Of a DNA stretch of 44,250 nucleotides, positions 34,030-41,985 are shown one piece after another (position 1 is the first letter of the stretch; each line of letters begins with the position of its first letter). The position numbers and the translations under genes were made by a program. The DNA lies in assembly GCF_900199725.1 (NCBI RefSeq), contig NZ_LT904904.1, forward strand, positions 467,476 through 511,725, read 5' to 3'. The notes beneath the pieces are model-generated. The model did no database searches. It saw only the letters and a program-made list of their open reading frames with translations, and had not been told where the DNA came from. This DNA comes from Cytobacillus massiliigabonensis. Its GTDB lineage: Bacteria; Bacillota; Bacilli; Bacillales; Cytobacillaceae.

Positions 34030-34612
34030 TTTTTACACCTCTAAGCACACTTTTCACGGCTTCTTCCCATATCGTCTTGTAATCTAATTCTAGCCCTGTC
34101 AGTATAAAATTACCGATATTATCTATAACCATTACAAGCATATTAGATTTAGATTCTACCCTTTCCCCGTCAACGACACCAATCTTAACGCCATGATTCA
34201 TGACCTTACTAAAGTTTTCAAAATAACCCATCTGTATTTTATTTAATTCATTCATGTATTTATCTTTCCTTGTTGCTAAAAGGATGTACTCATTAAATAT
34301 TTTATTAAAATAAACATCTCTTTCCTGTTCCTCAATCATTTCAAAACCAATGGTCAGCAGATAGTGTTCAAAGTTAGTAGCTGTCAAATCATCAACCGGA
34401 AATGTATATTGGTTTACAATTTCCTTACAAATTTCCCTAAATAGAACATCAATTAGTTTTTCTTTCGAGTCAAAATAATAATAAATCGCAGGCTTTGAAA
34501 TGCCTACTTCTTTAGCAATCATGGATAAACTCGTTTTATCAAATCCATTTTCCGCAAACATTTTATAAGCTGAGTCTATAATAAGACCATATGTTTCTTC
34601 CCTATTCCTCAT
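34022..34612 (-). CDS. TetR-family transcriptional regulator
   Basis: A 196-residue repressor. The N-terminal domain (IIDSAYKMFAENGFDKTSLS, then AKEVGISKPAIYYYFDSKEK) is a textbook TetR helix-turn-helix; the C-terminal part is the variable ligand and dimer domain. The gene starts at ATG 34612 after GAGGTGATG and overlaps the downstream membrane-protein gene. A TTACCG-GT-CGGTAA palindrome lies 21 bases before the start, so it should repress its own operon. The ligand is unknown. Confidence 0.92.
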   Translation of the reverse strand: MRNREETYGLIIDSAYKMFAENGFDKTSLSMIAKEVGISKPAIYYYFDSKEKLIDVLFREICKEIVNQYTFPVDDLTATNFEHYLLTIGFEMIEEQERDVYFNKIFNEYILLATRKDKYMNELNKIQMGYFENFSKVMNHGVKIGVVDGERVESKSNMLVMVIDNIGNFILTGLELDYKTIWEEAVKSVLRGVKND

Positions 34613-34632
34613 ATCATCACCTCATCACTTAC

Positions 34633-34646
34633 TTACCGGTCGGTAA
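34633..34646. promoter_or_regulatory. Likely TetR operator
   Basis: TTACCG-GT-CGGTAA: six-base inverted arms, a form common to TetR-family sites, directly upstream of the tetR-type gene and next to a TATCAT -10-like box on the minus strand. Confidence 0.7.
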
Positions 34647-34787
34647 ATAAATGATAACACGTAAAATAAATAATTGGAAGAATTTGTTTGCAATAAGTTA
34701 TTTACGATTCCTTATTCTATAAATCTACTTTGATAATTGTACATTATTCACAATCTTACTCATAAATATCTATTGAATTTTAAAATG

Positions 34788-34822
34788 AGTTACTCCACAA
34801 TTTGACCCTATTGTGGAATAAG
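34788..34822. repeat. Dispersed ACAATC-type palindrome, copy
   Basis: TACTCCACAATTTGACCCTA then TTGTGGAATAA; arms CCACAAT / ATTGTGG. It aligns with the reverse complement of 28684-28712. Confidence 0.5.
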
Positions 34823-34825
34823 AAA

Positions 34826-34861
34826 AAATCCTGCGTAGAAAAATTAACACAGGATTTTTAA
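34826..34861 (+). terminator. Terminator-like hairpin without an obvious gene
   Basis: AAATCCTG / CAGGATTT arms followed by TTTAAT. No gene leads into it on either strand, so it may be left over from a lost gene. Confidence 0.45.
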
Positions 34862-35168
34862 TCAAACTTTAGTAAAAATTATCAATCTTTATTTTAAATG
34901 ATCGAATTTTGTTCCAATTAATCAATCTATTTTATAAAACTACATTAGGTCTTCTTTATAAAAGGTATGACTTTATTCGATATAAAGAAAGCCGATATTT
35001 CCTATGTTAGGGAATCATTGGCTTGATTTTATTGAATAAGAGGACATAATGAATCTCTTGCTATTTTTATATATCACAGGTTGAATTTTTAAACAAAGAT
35101 AGCAATAAAATTTATACAAACAGATTAATTTTACTTAGCTACTTGATATATATAATTTAATAAAGGAT
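34862..35168. other. AT-rich intergenic with one hairpin
   Basis: At 34989-35032 AAGCCGATATTTCC pairs with GGAATCATTGGCTT, followed by T-rich sequence; it may be the terminator of a gene that is gone. Nothing else recognised. Confidence 0.4.
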
Positions 35169-35717
35169 TTAGCTTAGAATTAGCTTTTTTTTTATTGTGC
35201 AAGACACTAATGCTAATTTAGAAAAAAGTTTATACAGTAAATATCCTATTAAAACGCCTACAGAGTTTGCCATAATATCATTAATATCAGTAACTCTATA
35301 AGGATATCCAATTACCAAGGAGATAATAAATTGAGTAATTTCAATTAAAAGAGAAAATAACAAACCTATTAAAAAAACACTCTTAATATTAACCCTCTTC
35401 AAATATGGTAAGCCAAAGCCAAAAGGGATTGTTAAGAGGATATTTAAAAAAGTTTGTTCATAGTTTTGAAACTTAAAAGGAATAAAGTTTGTTCTAGAAA
35501 AAGTTGAAAGCTGCTCTTTTAATTCCTCTACAAATAGAGTACCTATTTCGATTGGGAAAATTGTATATTTGATTACATTTAAAATATAGAAAAAGAAAAT
35601 TGTATAAAACAAAATATAAATATTGCCTTTTTTATATGTTTTTTTCAAGAAAAAGACTAAACCAGATAAAATCAAAAAACCTATAAGATAAGATATTAAA
35701 TCAAAGTCTATAAGCAT
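35169..35717 (-). CDS. VanZ-like membrane protein
   Basis: A 182-residue protein with about five membrane segments. VanZ-family signatures are NFIPFKF, then FLNILLTIPFGFGLPYL, IEITQFI and VTDINDIMANSVGVLIGYL. The VanZ of vancomycin-resistance clusters gives low-level teicoplanin resistance; the wide family is of unknown, probably cell-envelope function, and nothing nearby suggests a glycopeptide-resistance cluster. AAAGGAAT precedes the ATG. It is transcribed alone, with a strong terminator hairpin upstream separating it from the next fragment. Confidence 0.85.
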   Translation of the reverse strand: MLIDFDLISYLIGFLILSGLVFFLKKTYKKGNIYILFYTIFFFYILNVIKYTIFPIEIGTLFVEELKEQLSTFSRTNFIPFKFQNYEQTFLNILLTIPFGFGLPYLKRVNIKSVFLIGLLFSLLIEITQFIISLVIGYPYRVTDINDIMANSVGVLIGYLLYKLFSKLALVSCTIKKKLILS

Positions 35718-35743
35718 AAGTCTTATTCCTTTCTGTAAAGAAT

Positions 35744-35779
35744 AATAACAAGAGCAAAAATAAAACTGCTCTTGTTATT
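35744..35779 (-). terminator. Terminator downstream of 35786-36058
   Basis: AATAACAAGAGCA / TGCTCTTGTTATT perfect 13-base arms followed on the minus strand by ATTCTTT. Confidence 0.75.
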
Positions 35780-35785
35780 GATAAC

Positions 35786-36058
35786 TTAATAGTCGTTTTC
35801 AAATTTACCACTACCTCTTAGATCCCAGCCATCATCATGTGAACCATGTTTATCAAATCTCAAATAATATTCATCAGCAGGCTCAACTCCTAGTGGTAAT
35901 TCAAAAGAAGTCTTAGACTCTAGTGTACTAGAGGGTTGCACACCCGTCTCACCAGCTAAAGTATCAGGTCCAAGAGTATCTCGCCAAGCAGCAACATTGA
36001 TTTTGGCAGGAGATGGAGTTTGCCCTTTTACATCAGCCCAAATAGAACCAGACCCCAT
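35786..36058 (-). pseudogene. Small protein, probably the C-terminal remnant of a secreted protein
   Basis: 90 codons from an ATG without a ribosome site. The frame reads on a further ten codons upstream to a stop. The product (MGSGSIWADVKGQTPSPAKI, later FDKHGSHDDGWDLRGSGKFE) lacks a signal peptide but looks like an extracellular beta domain. A strong terminator follows, as for a real gene end. I read it as the 3' end of a gene that lost its front. Not recognised. Confidence 0.4.
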
Positions 36059-36326
36059 TTTGTGAGAAAAAAGGACATTTTTTTGACTTTATTTACAAAA
36101 CACCCTTTCATCTGGAATATTTTACAGATTAATAATACCATATTATGGAATAAATTAAATCTATTACTTTTAAAATGTCAAAAAACGGTTATTTTAACCT
36201 ATGTAACAATCTATACTTTTCCTATCCTTCCATATCCTTACTCGTTATAACATTTTTGTAACTTTATAATTTTTTAAAAATAATAAGTGACTGACCATTT
36301 CGTTGATCAGGCCAGCAATTTTGTTA

Positions 36327-36992
36327 CTACAAATCCTTAAAGCCTATAAACTTCCTTTTTTGAAAAAGTAAGGAATCCGCGCCTATGTCATGTTTAAGCT
36401 TAATCTTCATACCATGATAGACGCTCAAGGTATCAAAGTGTTGGATTCTATATGTTTCTGGTTCAATATACATGCTTCCCTTATCTAATAATTTATGGCA
36501 ATCTTGACATGTAACGACCATGTTTTCTGGGATATCCGGGCCCAATTCGCCAATTGAATGTAGATGATGTGTCTCTGTATAAAATTCATCTGGGGCAGTC
36601 TCTAGTCTGTTTCCATTACAAATTTGGCAGGTGTGCTGATAACGTTCTTTTAATTGAATGCTGACATCTCTATTTCGGTCAAACCCTTGGTACTGTCGTA
36701 GCTTAGGATTTTGATTTTCTACTTCAATCGTTTCCATAGTTTCAAGTGAAGATCCTTTATAATCATCAAAGAAAGGTTCCTCTTTCTTAGCTCCATAATG
36801 TCCTCTAAGCTCTTCTTCCTCATCCTGATCCCAATTAGATTCGGCATCCAAATAACTTTCTGCTAAATCACGTAATTCTTCATCATAAAGATCCAAGTTT
36901 TCATTGTCCAAAAAATCAAATTGCATATGATTGTTTTCGTACTCAAAGCCAATATGCTTAAACATAAGATCAATATCAATTTCTTTATACAT
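36327..36992 (-). CDS. HNH endonuclease-like protein
   Basis: 221 residues from ATG 36992, which follows AAGGGAGAGG (an in-frame ATG at 37040 lies inside the leader hairpin and is unlikely). The N-terminal 90 residues are very acidic. The C-terminal part has a zinc-bound HNH motif: HTCQICNGNR, then TETHHLHSIGELGPDIPENM, then VTCQDCHKLLDKG, with CxxC pairs and the HH of the active site. HNH proteins nick or cut DNA; this one may belong to a restriction, toxin or defence setting, but no partner gene is seen. The acidic front could mimic DNA or be an inhibitor; that is a guess. A terminator hairpin lies in its leader. Confidence 0.75.
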   Translation of the reverse strand: MYKEIDIDLMFKHIGFEYENNHMQFDFLDNENLDLYDEELRDLAESYLDAESNWDQDEEEELRGHYGAKKEEPFFDDYKGSSLETMETIEVENQNPKLRQYQGFDRNRDVSIQLKERYQHTCQICNGNRLETAPDEFYTETHHLHSIGELGPDIPENMVVTCQDCHKLLDKGSMYIEPETYRIQHFDTLSVYHGMKIKLKHDIGADSLLFQKRKFIGFKDL

Positions 36993-37011
36993 GTAAACCT
37001 CTCCCTTAAAT

Positions 37012-37047
37012 AAAAAAATGGAAGCATCCGTTGCTCCCATTTTTTTA
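37012..37047 (-). terminator. Terminator hairpin in the leader of the HNH gene
   Basis: On the minus strand AAAAAAATGGGAGCA pairs with TGCTTCCATTTTTTT, followed by ATTTAAGGGAG. The T-run ends about ten bases before the ribosome site. It could be an attenuator or the end of an upstream transcript, but no minus-strand gene lies upstream. Confidence 0.65.
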
Positions 37048-37121
37048 ACTTTATCTAATTTTTTATTGGTTTATATTATTTTTACTCTGTATTAAATAGC
37101 GACTCGTATATATCGTTATGA

Positions 37122-37355
37122 TTGAAGTTGAATCATTATGACTCCCTTTCAAAAAATAGACTCATATATATTTATACATATAAACTTGAAAAACACACAC
37201 AAATTGATATTTTGATTAATTGTTTTAAATACCTATTAAACAATAAAAAGCACATAGAAGATAAGGAAGAAAAAGCTCCTAAATCTATCAAATCAATTAG
37301 ACTTAAAAGGTTAAGGCGCTATTTGTATTCATATATAACTATACTTGAAGTTTAG
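37122..37355 (+). CDS. Possible small basic protein (77 aa)
   Basis: A 77-codon frame from TTG 37122 with a Lys/Ile/Tyr-rich product ending SIRLKRLRRYLYSYITILEV. No ribosome site and no hallmark of a family. It may be a remnant or chance. Listed because the amino-acid pattern (alternating charged and hydrophobic residues) looks more coding than its surroundings. Confidence 0.25.
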   Translation: MKLNHYDSLSKNRLIYIYTYKLEKHTQIDILINCFKYLLNNKKHIEDKEEKAPKSIKSIRLKRLRRYLYSYITILEV

Positions 37356-37559
37356 AAAAACTCACGGTAAGTAGTTCTGTAATGTTTTCTTGATAAAGCT
37401 TCGTTAATCAAAGTCAAATTTGGTGTTATAAAGATTTCTGAATTAGAAAAAGCCTCTAAGGTATTTTAGTATATGGTAATATATAACTATATAGGGTATA
37501 TCTAGATGTAATTAGTACCAATTAGTAGTTTTAGATTCATGGGGAAGAGGGGATTTGGA
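37356..37559. other. Upstream region of the SLH-transglutaminase gene
   Basis: AT-rich. Contains several TATAAT-like words (for example near 37480-37495) but no clear promoter pair. The ribosome site AGAGGGG at 37543-37549 is good. Confidence 0.35.
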
Positions 37560-38957
37560 ATGAATAAAGGCAAAATGATTAAAGGTTTAATAGCAAGTGT
37601 TGTACTTGCAAGTGGGTTAGGTTTTTCAGGTGGTTCTACATTTGCGGCAAAGAACTTTACTGATTTAGACAGTGATAAAACACACGCTGAAGCTGTAAAA
37701 TATTTAAATGCATTAGATGTTTTTGATTACAAAACAGGAACTAAATTAAATGGCAGTGCAAAAGTTACACGCGCCGAAGCTAGTGTAGTTTTACATTCTC
37801 TAGCTCAATACACTGATTTGAAAAAAGTGCGTACTTACAAAAATAACTTTAAAGACCTAAACAAGAAGACTCCTAATTATAAGGAAATTGTCTGGGCTTA
37901 CGAAGTAGGTTTATACGGCGGAGATGCTAAAGGAAACGTTGCTCCTAAGGAAGAATTAACTCGTGCTCAAATGGCTAAGATTCTTGTTATTATGTTTGAT
38001 TTAAAAACTGATAAGAAGATGACTTTTAAAGATGTTAATTCTAAGCACTGGGCTTACAAACAAATTAACATTTTAGCTAGTAATGGTATCACAGTTGGAG
38101 ACGGTAAAGGTAACTTCAAGCCAAATAATAAAGTTACTTTAAATCAGTTATCTACTTTTATCTTACGTATCAGTAACATGCAAAACGAAGAGGTAGAAAC
38201 TGGTGAAGTCAAGACTTTCGAAGAGATAAAGAAAATGGCTAAAGATTTGTATAATAGTCCTTTATACCAACCTGAAGAAATAGTGTTCTATACTTCTAAG
38301 AATTTCGATGATGAATTCCTAGACTATCTCGTAACTGAGGATATAAGTCAAGACCTTCCAGGTTATTCTTTCTTTGGAAGACAAGTGTCTCTTTATGTGG
38401 AAAAGGAAAATGGTAAATACAAAAATTATCTATCAGTAGCTAATACACGTGAACAGGAAGATGATTTAGAATACAGTAAGAAAATGGATAAAGCAGAAAA
38501 ATACATTGTAGATAACTACACTCTAAATACCGATTATGATGTAGTTAGTGCTCTAATTGATTTTGTTACTAATCAATTTGAATACGGAGATTTTATTGAA
38601 GAAGGACATCCATACTTGCTTTGGGGTCAAAACACTGTTTGTACTGGCTATACTGATTTAATGGCTGAACTATTAACTCGCTTTGGCTTAGAGTCTCGCT
38701 TAGTAACAGGGGATGCTCATGCTTGGAATGCTGTTAAACTTGGTGGAGCTTGGTACTATACTGATGCTACATTCGCAGATGGTACAAAACAAAAAGATAA
38801 GTATACAGTAATGACCAATTCTGAAAGAGTTGCTTCATTAAACAATCCAAGCAATCCAATTGAAACAACATTCAAAGCAACAGAAGTTCCATTTGATAAG
38901 AGCATGGCTTTACCTTACAATTATGAAAAACAAAAGAAAAATACTAAAAGAAAATAA
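37560..38957 (+). CDS. SLH-domain protein with transglutaminase-like domain
   Basis: A 465-residue secreted protein from ATG 37560 (an ATG at 37539 lies before the ribosome site). Order: signal peptide (1-30, ending STFAA); three SLH repeats (about 31-205; DLDSDKTHAEAVKYLNALD, DVNSKHWAYKQINILASNG); a linker; and a transglutaminase-like cysteine domain (about 300-440) with Cys361 (NTVCTGYTDLMAELLTRFG), His387 (GDAHAWNAV) and Asp402 (WYYTDATF), the Cys-His-Asp triad in the right order. The tail is basic (KKNTKRK). Such domains may be peptidases or cross-linkers; substrate unknown. SLH should place it on the secondary wall polymer beneath the S-layer. It lies 9 kb from the S-layer gene, single and closed by a terminator. 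Confidence 0.87.
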   Translation: MNKGKMIKGLIASVVLASGLGFSGGSTFAAKNFTDLDSDKTHAEAVKYLNALDVFDYKTGTKLNGSAKVTRAEASVVLHSLAQYTDLKKVRTYKNNFKDLNKKTPNYKEIVWAYEVGLYGGDAKGNVAPKEELTRAQMAKILVIMFDLKTDKKMTFKDVNSKHWAYKQINILASNGITVGDGKGNFKPNNKVTLNQLSTFILRISNMQNEEVETGEVKTFEEIKKMAKDLYNSPLYQPEEIVFYTSKNFDDEFLDYLVTEDISQDLPGYSFFGRQVSLYVEKENGKYKNYLSVANTREQEDDLEYSKKMDKAEKYIVDNYTLNTDYDVVSALIDFVTNQFEYGDFIEEGHPYLLWGQNTVCTGYTDLMAELLTRFGLESRLVTGDAHAWNAVKLGGAWYYTDATFADGTKQKDKYTVMTNSERVASLNNPSNPIETTFKATEVPFDKSMALPYNYEKQKKNTKRK

Positions 38958-38966
38958 CATCTTAGA

Positions 38967-39000
38967 GGGTCTTACTATTACCAGTAAGACCCTTTTCTTT
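38967..39000 (+). terminator. Intrinsic terminator of the SLH-transglutaminase gene
   Basis: GGGTCTTACT / AGTAAGACCC stem followed by TTTTCTTT. Confidence 0.9.
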
Positions 39001-39050
39001 GTGCATACATTAAATATTAAATTTAGTTCATCAAGGAAAGAGGTCATCTT

Positions 39051-39158
39051 ATGGCATTAGTTAAATATGATTTTTATGAAGGTTGTGAAGATGGAGATTG
39101 TGGCGGCACATGCCCGCATTACACATTAGCCATATGTAAAGTTTGCGGACTGACTTAA
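39051..39158 (+). CDS. Tiny cysteine-rich protein (35 aa)
   Basis: A 35-codon frame with a good AAAGAGGT site seven bases before its ATG. The product has five Cys in EGCEDGDCGGTC and AICKVCG, and a His, and could bind a metal like a zinc ribbon. It lies just before a scrap of an Mrr-type restriction enzyme. I do not recognise it; it might be a stand-alone zinc ribbon or a piece of a larger gene. Confidence 0.45.
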   Translation: MALVKYDFYEGCEDGDCGGTCPHYTLAICKVCGLT

Positions 39159-39264
39159 GCATTATAAACTAACAAAAGGAGTAGTAGTAACTAATAGTAA
39201 ATTCACAAAATCTGCAATTGAACTTGCGGATTCCAATAATATTATTTTATGGGGTAGGGGGTAG
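39154..39264 (+). pseudogene. C-terminal scrap of an Mrr-type restriction endonuclease
   Basis: The frame from 39154 to the stop at 39264 reads HYKLTKGVVVTNSKFTKSAI then ELADSNNIILWGRG. This is the well-conserved end of the Mrr_cat domain (VVTNS-FTKSA-ELA----ILW). A stop lies directly upstream in the frame, so only about 35 residues remain. The catalytic QxK part is absent. It overlaps the end of the tiny Cys-rich gene in another frame. Confidence 0.6.
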
Positions 39265-39398
39265 CGTCAGGAAAATGCGGATTTACAACGCTAAGCCCAT
39301 TTTCAAGACGATTTCCCCGTTTTTAACAACATTAGGAAAGTTTTAGTGGTCTTAAAGTCATTCATGGCTTCTCCTTTATTCAATCCTTTTTTATTTAT
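39265..39398. other. Intergenic, mixed composition
   Basis: A stretch of higher GC (about 39250-39330, GCGTCAGGAAAATGCGGATT and ACGATTTCCCCG) in AT-rich surroundings, without an ORF. Origin not recognised; it may belong to a transferred segment. Confidence 0.3.
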
Positions 39399-39529
39399 TG
39401 TTATACTAGACATATAATATACATTATACACGTTCATTTCCTTTTACTAGTGTTATACTCATCATATAATATAGAAAATGCTTATCTATTAAACTGCTTT
39501 TTAATTAGATAAACTCAGCATATAAGTTA
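39399..39529 (+). repeat. Three direct repeats upstream of the tyrosine recombinase
   Basis: TGTTATACTAGACATATAAT (39399), TGTTATACTCATCATATAAT (39451; 23-base match with three differences) and a weaker AGATAAACTCAGCATATAAG (39507). Spacing 52 and 56 bases. The third runs into the ribosome site of the recombinase. They may be recombinase arm/core sites or repeated promoter/operator elements (each holds a TATAAT-like word). Confidence 0.6.
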
Positions 39530-39544
39530 AGGAGCGTGTATGAA

Positions 39545-40459
39545 TTGTTACCGGCCTACATTTCTCATCTTTTAGAAAAAGGAAAATCACAAAATACTAT
39601 TATTTCCTACACGAATGATCTGAACGCATTTTTTGATCAATTACATATCAGACCCGATGATTTTGTGACGGCTGCAGATGTTCGCAAATGGATCCATGAC
39701 ATGCTGCATCCAATAGACATAAAACCAGTGGCAATATCAACGATCAATCGGCGCCTAAATTCATTGCGCAGCTTTTATACCTGGGCAGCCAAAAATAACA
39801 AGCTTCAGCATAATCCAATGAACGATATTCAAGATTTAAAAACAGCTGATGAGGATAATGAGAAAATCATGTGGCTGACAGAAGAAGAGTTTGAAAATCT
39901 GCTCTATATTATAAGGAAGAAACCCGTCAAAAGTAGGGGAGTCAATCCTGACGAAAAGTACCGAAGAGACCGAGCGATTATTTACTTACTTACCTATGCT
40001 GGCCTTAGAGTGGATGAGCTTTCTAATTTAAAATTAACGGATATTGATTTAGAGCTGAAACGTATTCGTATCGTAGGGAAAGGGATGAAGGTAAGGTCAA
40101 TTCCAATTTCTAATATGCTGCTTGCGGAAATTCAGGAATGGTTAGTATTTCGGGTTGAAATGGCAAAACAGAAAGCATATGTGGAAGATTTCCCCTATGT
40201 CTTTTATAGTCAACGGTCTGTGAAATTTACTGTTAGAGGGATCCAGACAATGATTGAGGGATACAGCTTACCTAAGAAAAAGCTAACTCCTCATATGTTC
40301 AGACATACGTTTTGTAAATGGATGTTGAAGGCAACAAAAAATGATATTGAAAAAGTAAGACGGCTCGCCGGGCATAGTAATATAGCAACAACGAGTATAT
40401 ATTTGAAAGATTCATATAGTGATTTGACCGATGCTGTTGATGCATTGCCGAAGTTTTAA
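39545..40459 (+). CDS. Tyrosine recombinase (phage-integrase/XerC-type)
   Basis: 304 residues from TTG 39545, ten bases after AAGGAG; a GTG at 39536 is too close to that site. N-terminal SAM-like DNA-binding domain (LEKGKSQNTIISYTNDLNAF), then the catalytic domain with the conserved Arg in YAGLRVDELSNLK, Lys in IVGKGMKVRSIPIS, HMFRHTFCKWM (HxxR), AGHSNIATTSIYL (His and the nucleophile Tyr). The full set suggests an active enzyme. Its length is that of XerC/D, but the sequence is not the housekeeping pair as far as I can tell. Three direct repeats lie directly upstream. It could act on a mobile segment or invert DNA. Confidence 0.92.
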   Translation: MLPAYISHLLEKGKSQNTIISYTNDLNAFFDQLHIRPDDFVTAADVRKWIHDMLHPIDIKPVAISTINRRLNSLRSFYTWAAKNNKLQHNPMNDIQDLKTADEDNEKIMWLTEEEFENLLYIIRKKPVKSRGVNPDEKYRRDRAIIYLLTYAGLRVDELSNLKLTDIDLELKRIRIVGKGMKVRSIPISNMLLAEIQEWLVFRVEMAKQKAYVEDFPYVFYSQRSVKFTVRGIQTMIEGYSLPKKKLTPHMFRHTFCKWMLKATKNDIEKVRRLAGHSNIATTSIYLKDSYSDLTDAVDALPKF

Positions 40460-40526
40460 AATTTTTAGATTTAATTAATTATAAGAAATAAAAAGATACT
40501 TAGGAATGTAAATGAGGTGAAATATT

Positions 40527-40856
40527 TTGAACTCAACAACTAAGAATATTCAAGAAGATTTTGAAGGTATTAAATTAAACATTGATTGTATGATTGAAAC
40601 CCTTGGTTATATAAATCTGGACATACAATCACCTAATGTAAAAAGGGAAATTCATCATATTGAATCATTATTAACCTCACTTAGGGATAATATTGAAAAT
40701 GATGAAATTAAATATCTCCAAATGTTAATAGAGAAAGAACGTAGAATGAAGATGGTTGAAGATGAAAGATTTCGAACAAATTATAATAACAGTGTAGATG
40801 GGCGAATATGGAATACATATTACTCTGGTCAAGGAGATATGGGAATAAAGAAATAA
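40527..40856 (+). CDS. Hypothetical soluble protein
   Basis: 109 residues from TTG 40527, nine bases after GAGGTG. Highly helical and charged (FEGIKLNIDCMIETLGYINL; EIHHIESLLTSLRDNIE), with a Tyr/Asn/Gly-rich end (NTYYSGQGDMGIKK). No signal or membrane segment. Not recognised. It follows the recombinase by 67 bases and may be co-transcribed with it. Confidence 0.55.
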   Translation: MNSTTKNIQEDFEGIKLNIDCMIETLGYINLDIQSPNVKREIHHIESLLTSLRDNIENDEIKYLQMLIEKERRMKMVEDERFRTNYNNSVDGRIWNTYYSGQGDMGIKK

Positions 40857-41399
40857 TACATTCTGCAAAAATAAATTAATATTTTACGAATTGAAATTAG
40901 AGTCAGTGTCTAGCTTAAATTTTATTTAATGAACAAATGTCTTTTGACCTTTAAAATATAAGTTAATATGTTAAATGATCAGCTAGTAGTTTAATTTTAC
41001 TAGATTAATGTTATTGAATGGAAGCTTTAGTAAAATTACTGAGCAGTCATTGTGGGCTACACTTTCGCATTTTTAATATTCCACAGTCGGACGCGATTGC
41101 TGCAAAACAACAGTAGAAAATGATCAAACTTTTTTTAAAAAGTTTCACAGTATTTCACAAAGGAAGAACCCGTTTTGATTAATCTTTTTTCAAAAAGGGT
41201 TCTTTTCAATTATCGTAAAATGTGGATTTGATTGTTGCTTTTAATCAAACTTTATTCCAAAGCTACAATAGATCCTATTCAGTTATTCTATTAAAGGGCG
41301 CAATTCTGCAACAATGAATTTGGCTCTTTCTTTATGTAAAGAGTCATATTCTTGAATAAAATATTTTAGTTTTTGTGAAACTAAAAAGAGGTAATAATT
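40857..41399. other. Intergenic with ACAATC/GCGC-type repeats
   Basis: Holds a palindrome-like sequence near 41080 (TTCCACAGTCGGACGCGATT) and, at 41281-41302, AGTTATTCTATTAAAGGGCG, which recurs as AGTTATTCCATTAAAGGGCA at 42642-42661. No coding frame. Confidence 0.4.
41164..41209 (+). terminator. Intrinsic terminator
   Basis: AAGAACCCGTTTTG / CAAAAAGGGTTCTT stem (one mismatch) followed by TTC. Probably ends the recombinase/40527 transcript. Confidence 0.6.
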
Positions 41400-41819
41400 A
41401 TTAAAAAATTTGCAGTTTTGTTTATAGTTGGAATGCTCTTAGTAATATTTAATAGAACAGTAAATGCAAAAACAGAAACAATTAATGCAGCCGATACGGA
41501 ATTATCTGAAACGTTTAAAATGGCACTTATAAGTAGCCTAAGAGAACCAGTTGATAAAGCAATTGTTGAAATCTACAAAGACGACAAAAATGCACCAAAT
41601 GATCTTACTTGGGCTTCATATGACACAGAAATCCTTAAAATAAAACAGGTATATGGAATTGGTGGATTATATGAGATAACGCTTAAAGTATATCCTTACT
41701 ATCGCGCTCATATGAGTTATCTAAATACCATAGCAATCGGCCAATCTGTTCTTCATATTCTGGTAATGAAGATACCAGTAAAACTCTTCTCTCCAACAAG
41801 ATCATCCTCCTCTAATTAA
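41400..41819 (+). CDS. DUF3888-like secreted protein, apparent ATT start
   Basis: The coding frame extends upstream of TTG 41418 to give a proper signal peptide, (M)KKFAVLFIVGMLLVIFNRT then VNA, if ATT at 41400 is the start. AGAGG lies eight bases before it. The mature part (ETFKMALISSLREPVDKAIV, then EIYKDDKNAP and IGGLYEITLKVYPYYRAHM) resembles small secreted DUF3888 proteins of Bacillus, function unknown. The last 30 residues (LNTIAIGQSVLHILVMKIPV...) do not look like the family end and may be out of frame. Thus either a rarely used start or a decaying gene. Confidence 0.55.
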   Translation: MKKFAVLFIVGMLLVIFNRTVNAKTETINAADTELSETFKMALISSLREPVDKAIVEIYKDDKNAPNDLTWASYDTEILKIKQVYGIGGLYEITLKVYPYYRAHMSYLNTIAIGQSVLHILVMKIPVKLFSPTRSSSSN

Positions 41820-41985
41820 AATGCTTACATTCTATTAAAAATTGATGTTTCCTTCTATTTTTTTAAAAAACCTTTCCGTATTTCACAATCTGATGCCCCC
41901 TAAAGGAGGTTCAGCTTTTCCTTTTTGCTTCTAGGAATACTGGTACAGAATCATGATTAATACGAAAATATTGAAAGTATTCTAT
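41820..41985. other. Intergenic
   Basis: AT-rich, with a CCCCTAAAGGAGG patch and a TTTCACAATCTG word like the dispersed palindromes. Nothing else. Confidence 0.3.

Noticed and set aside
36020..36250. 76-codon plus-strand frame
   Set aside because: Antisense to the remnant at 35786-36058 and then AT-rich noncoding; no ribosome site.
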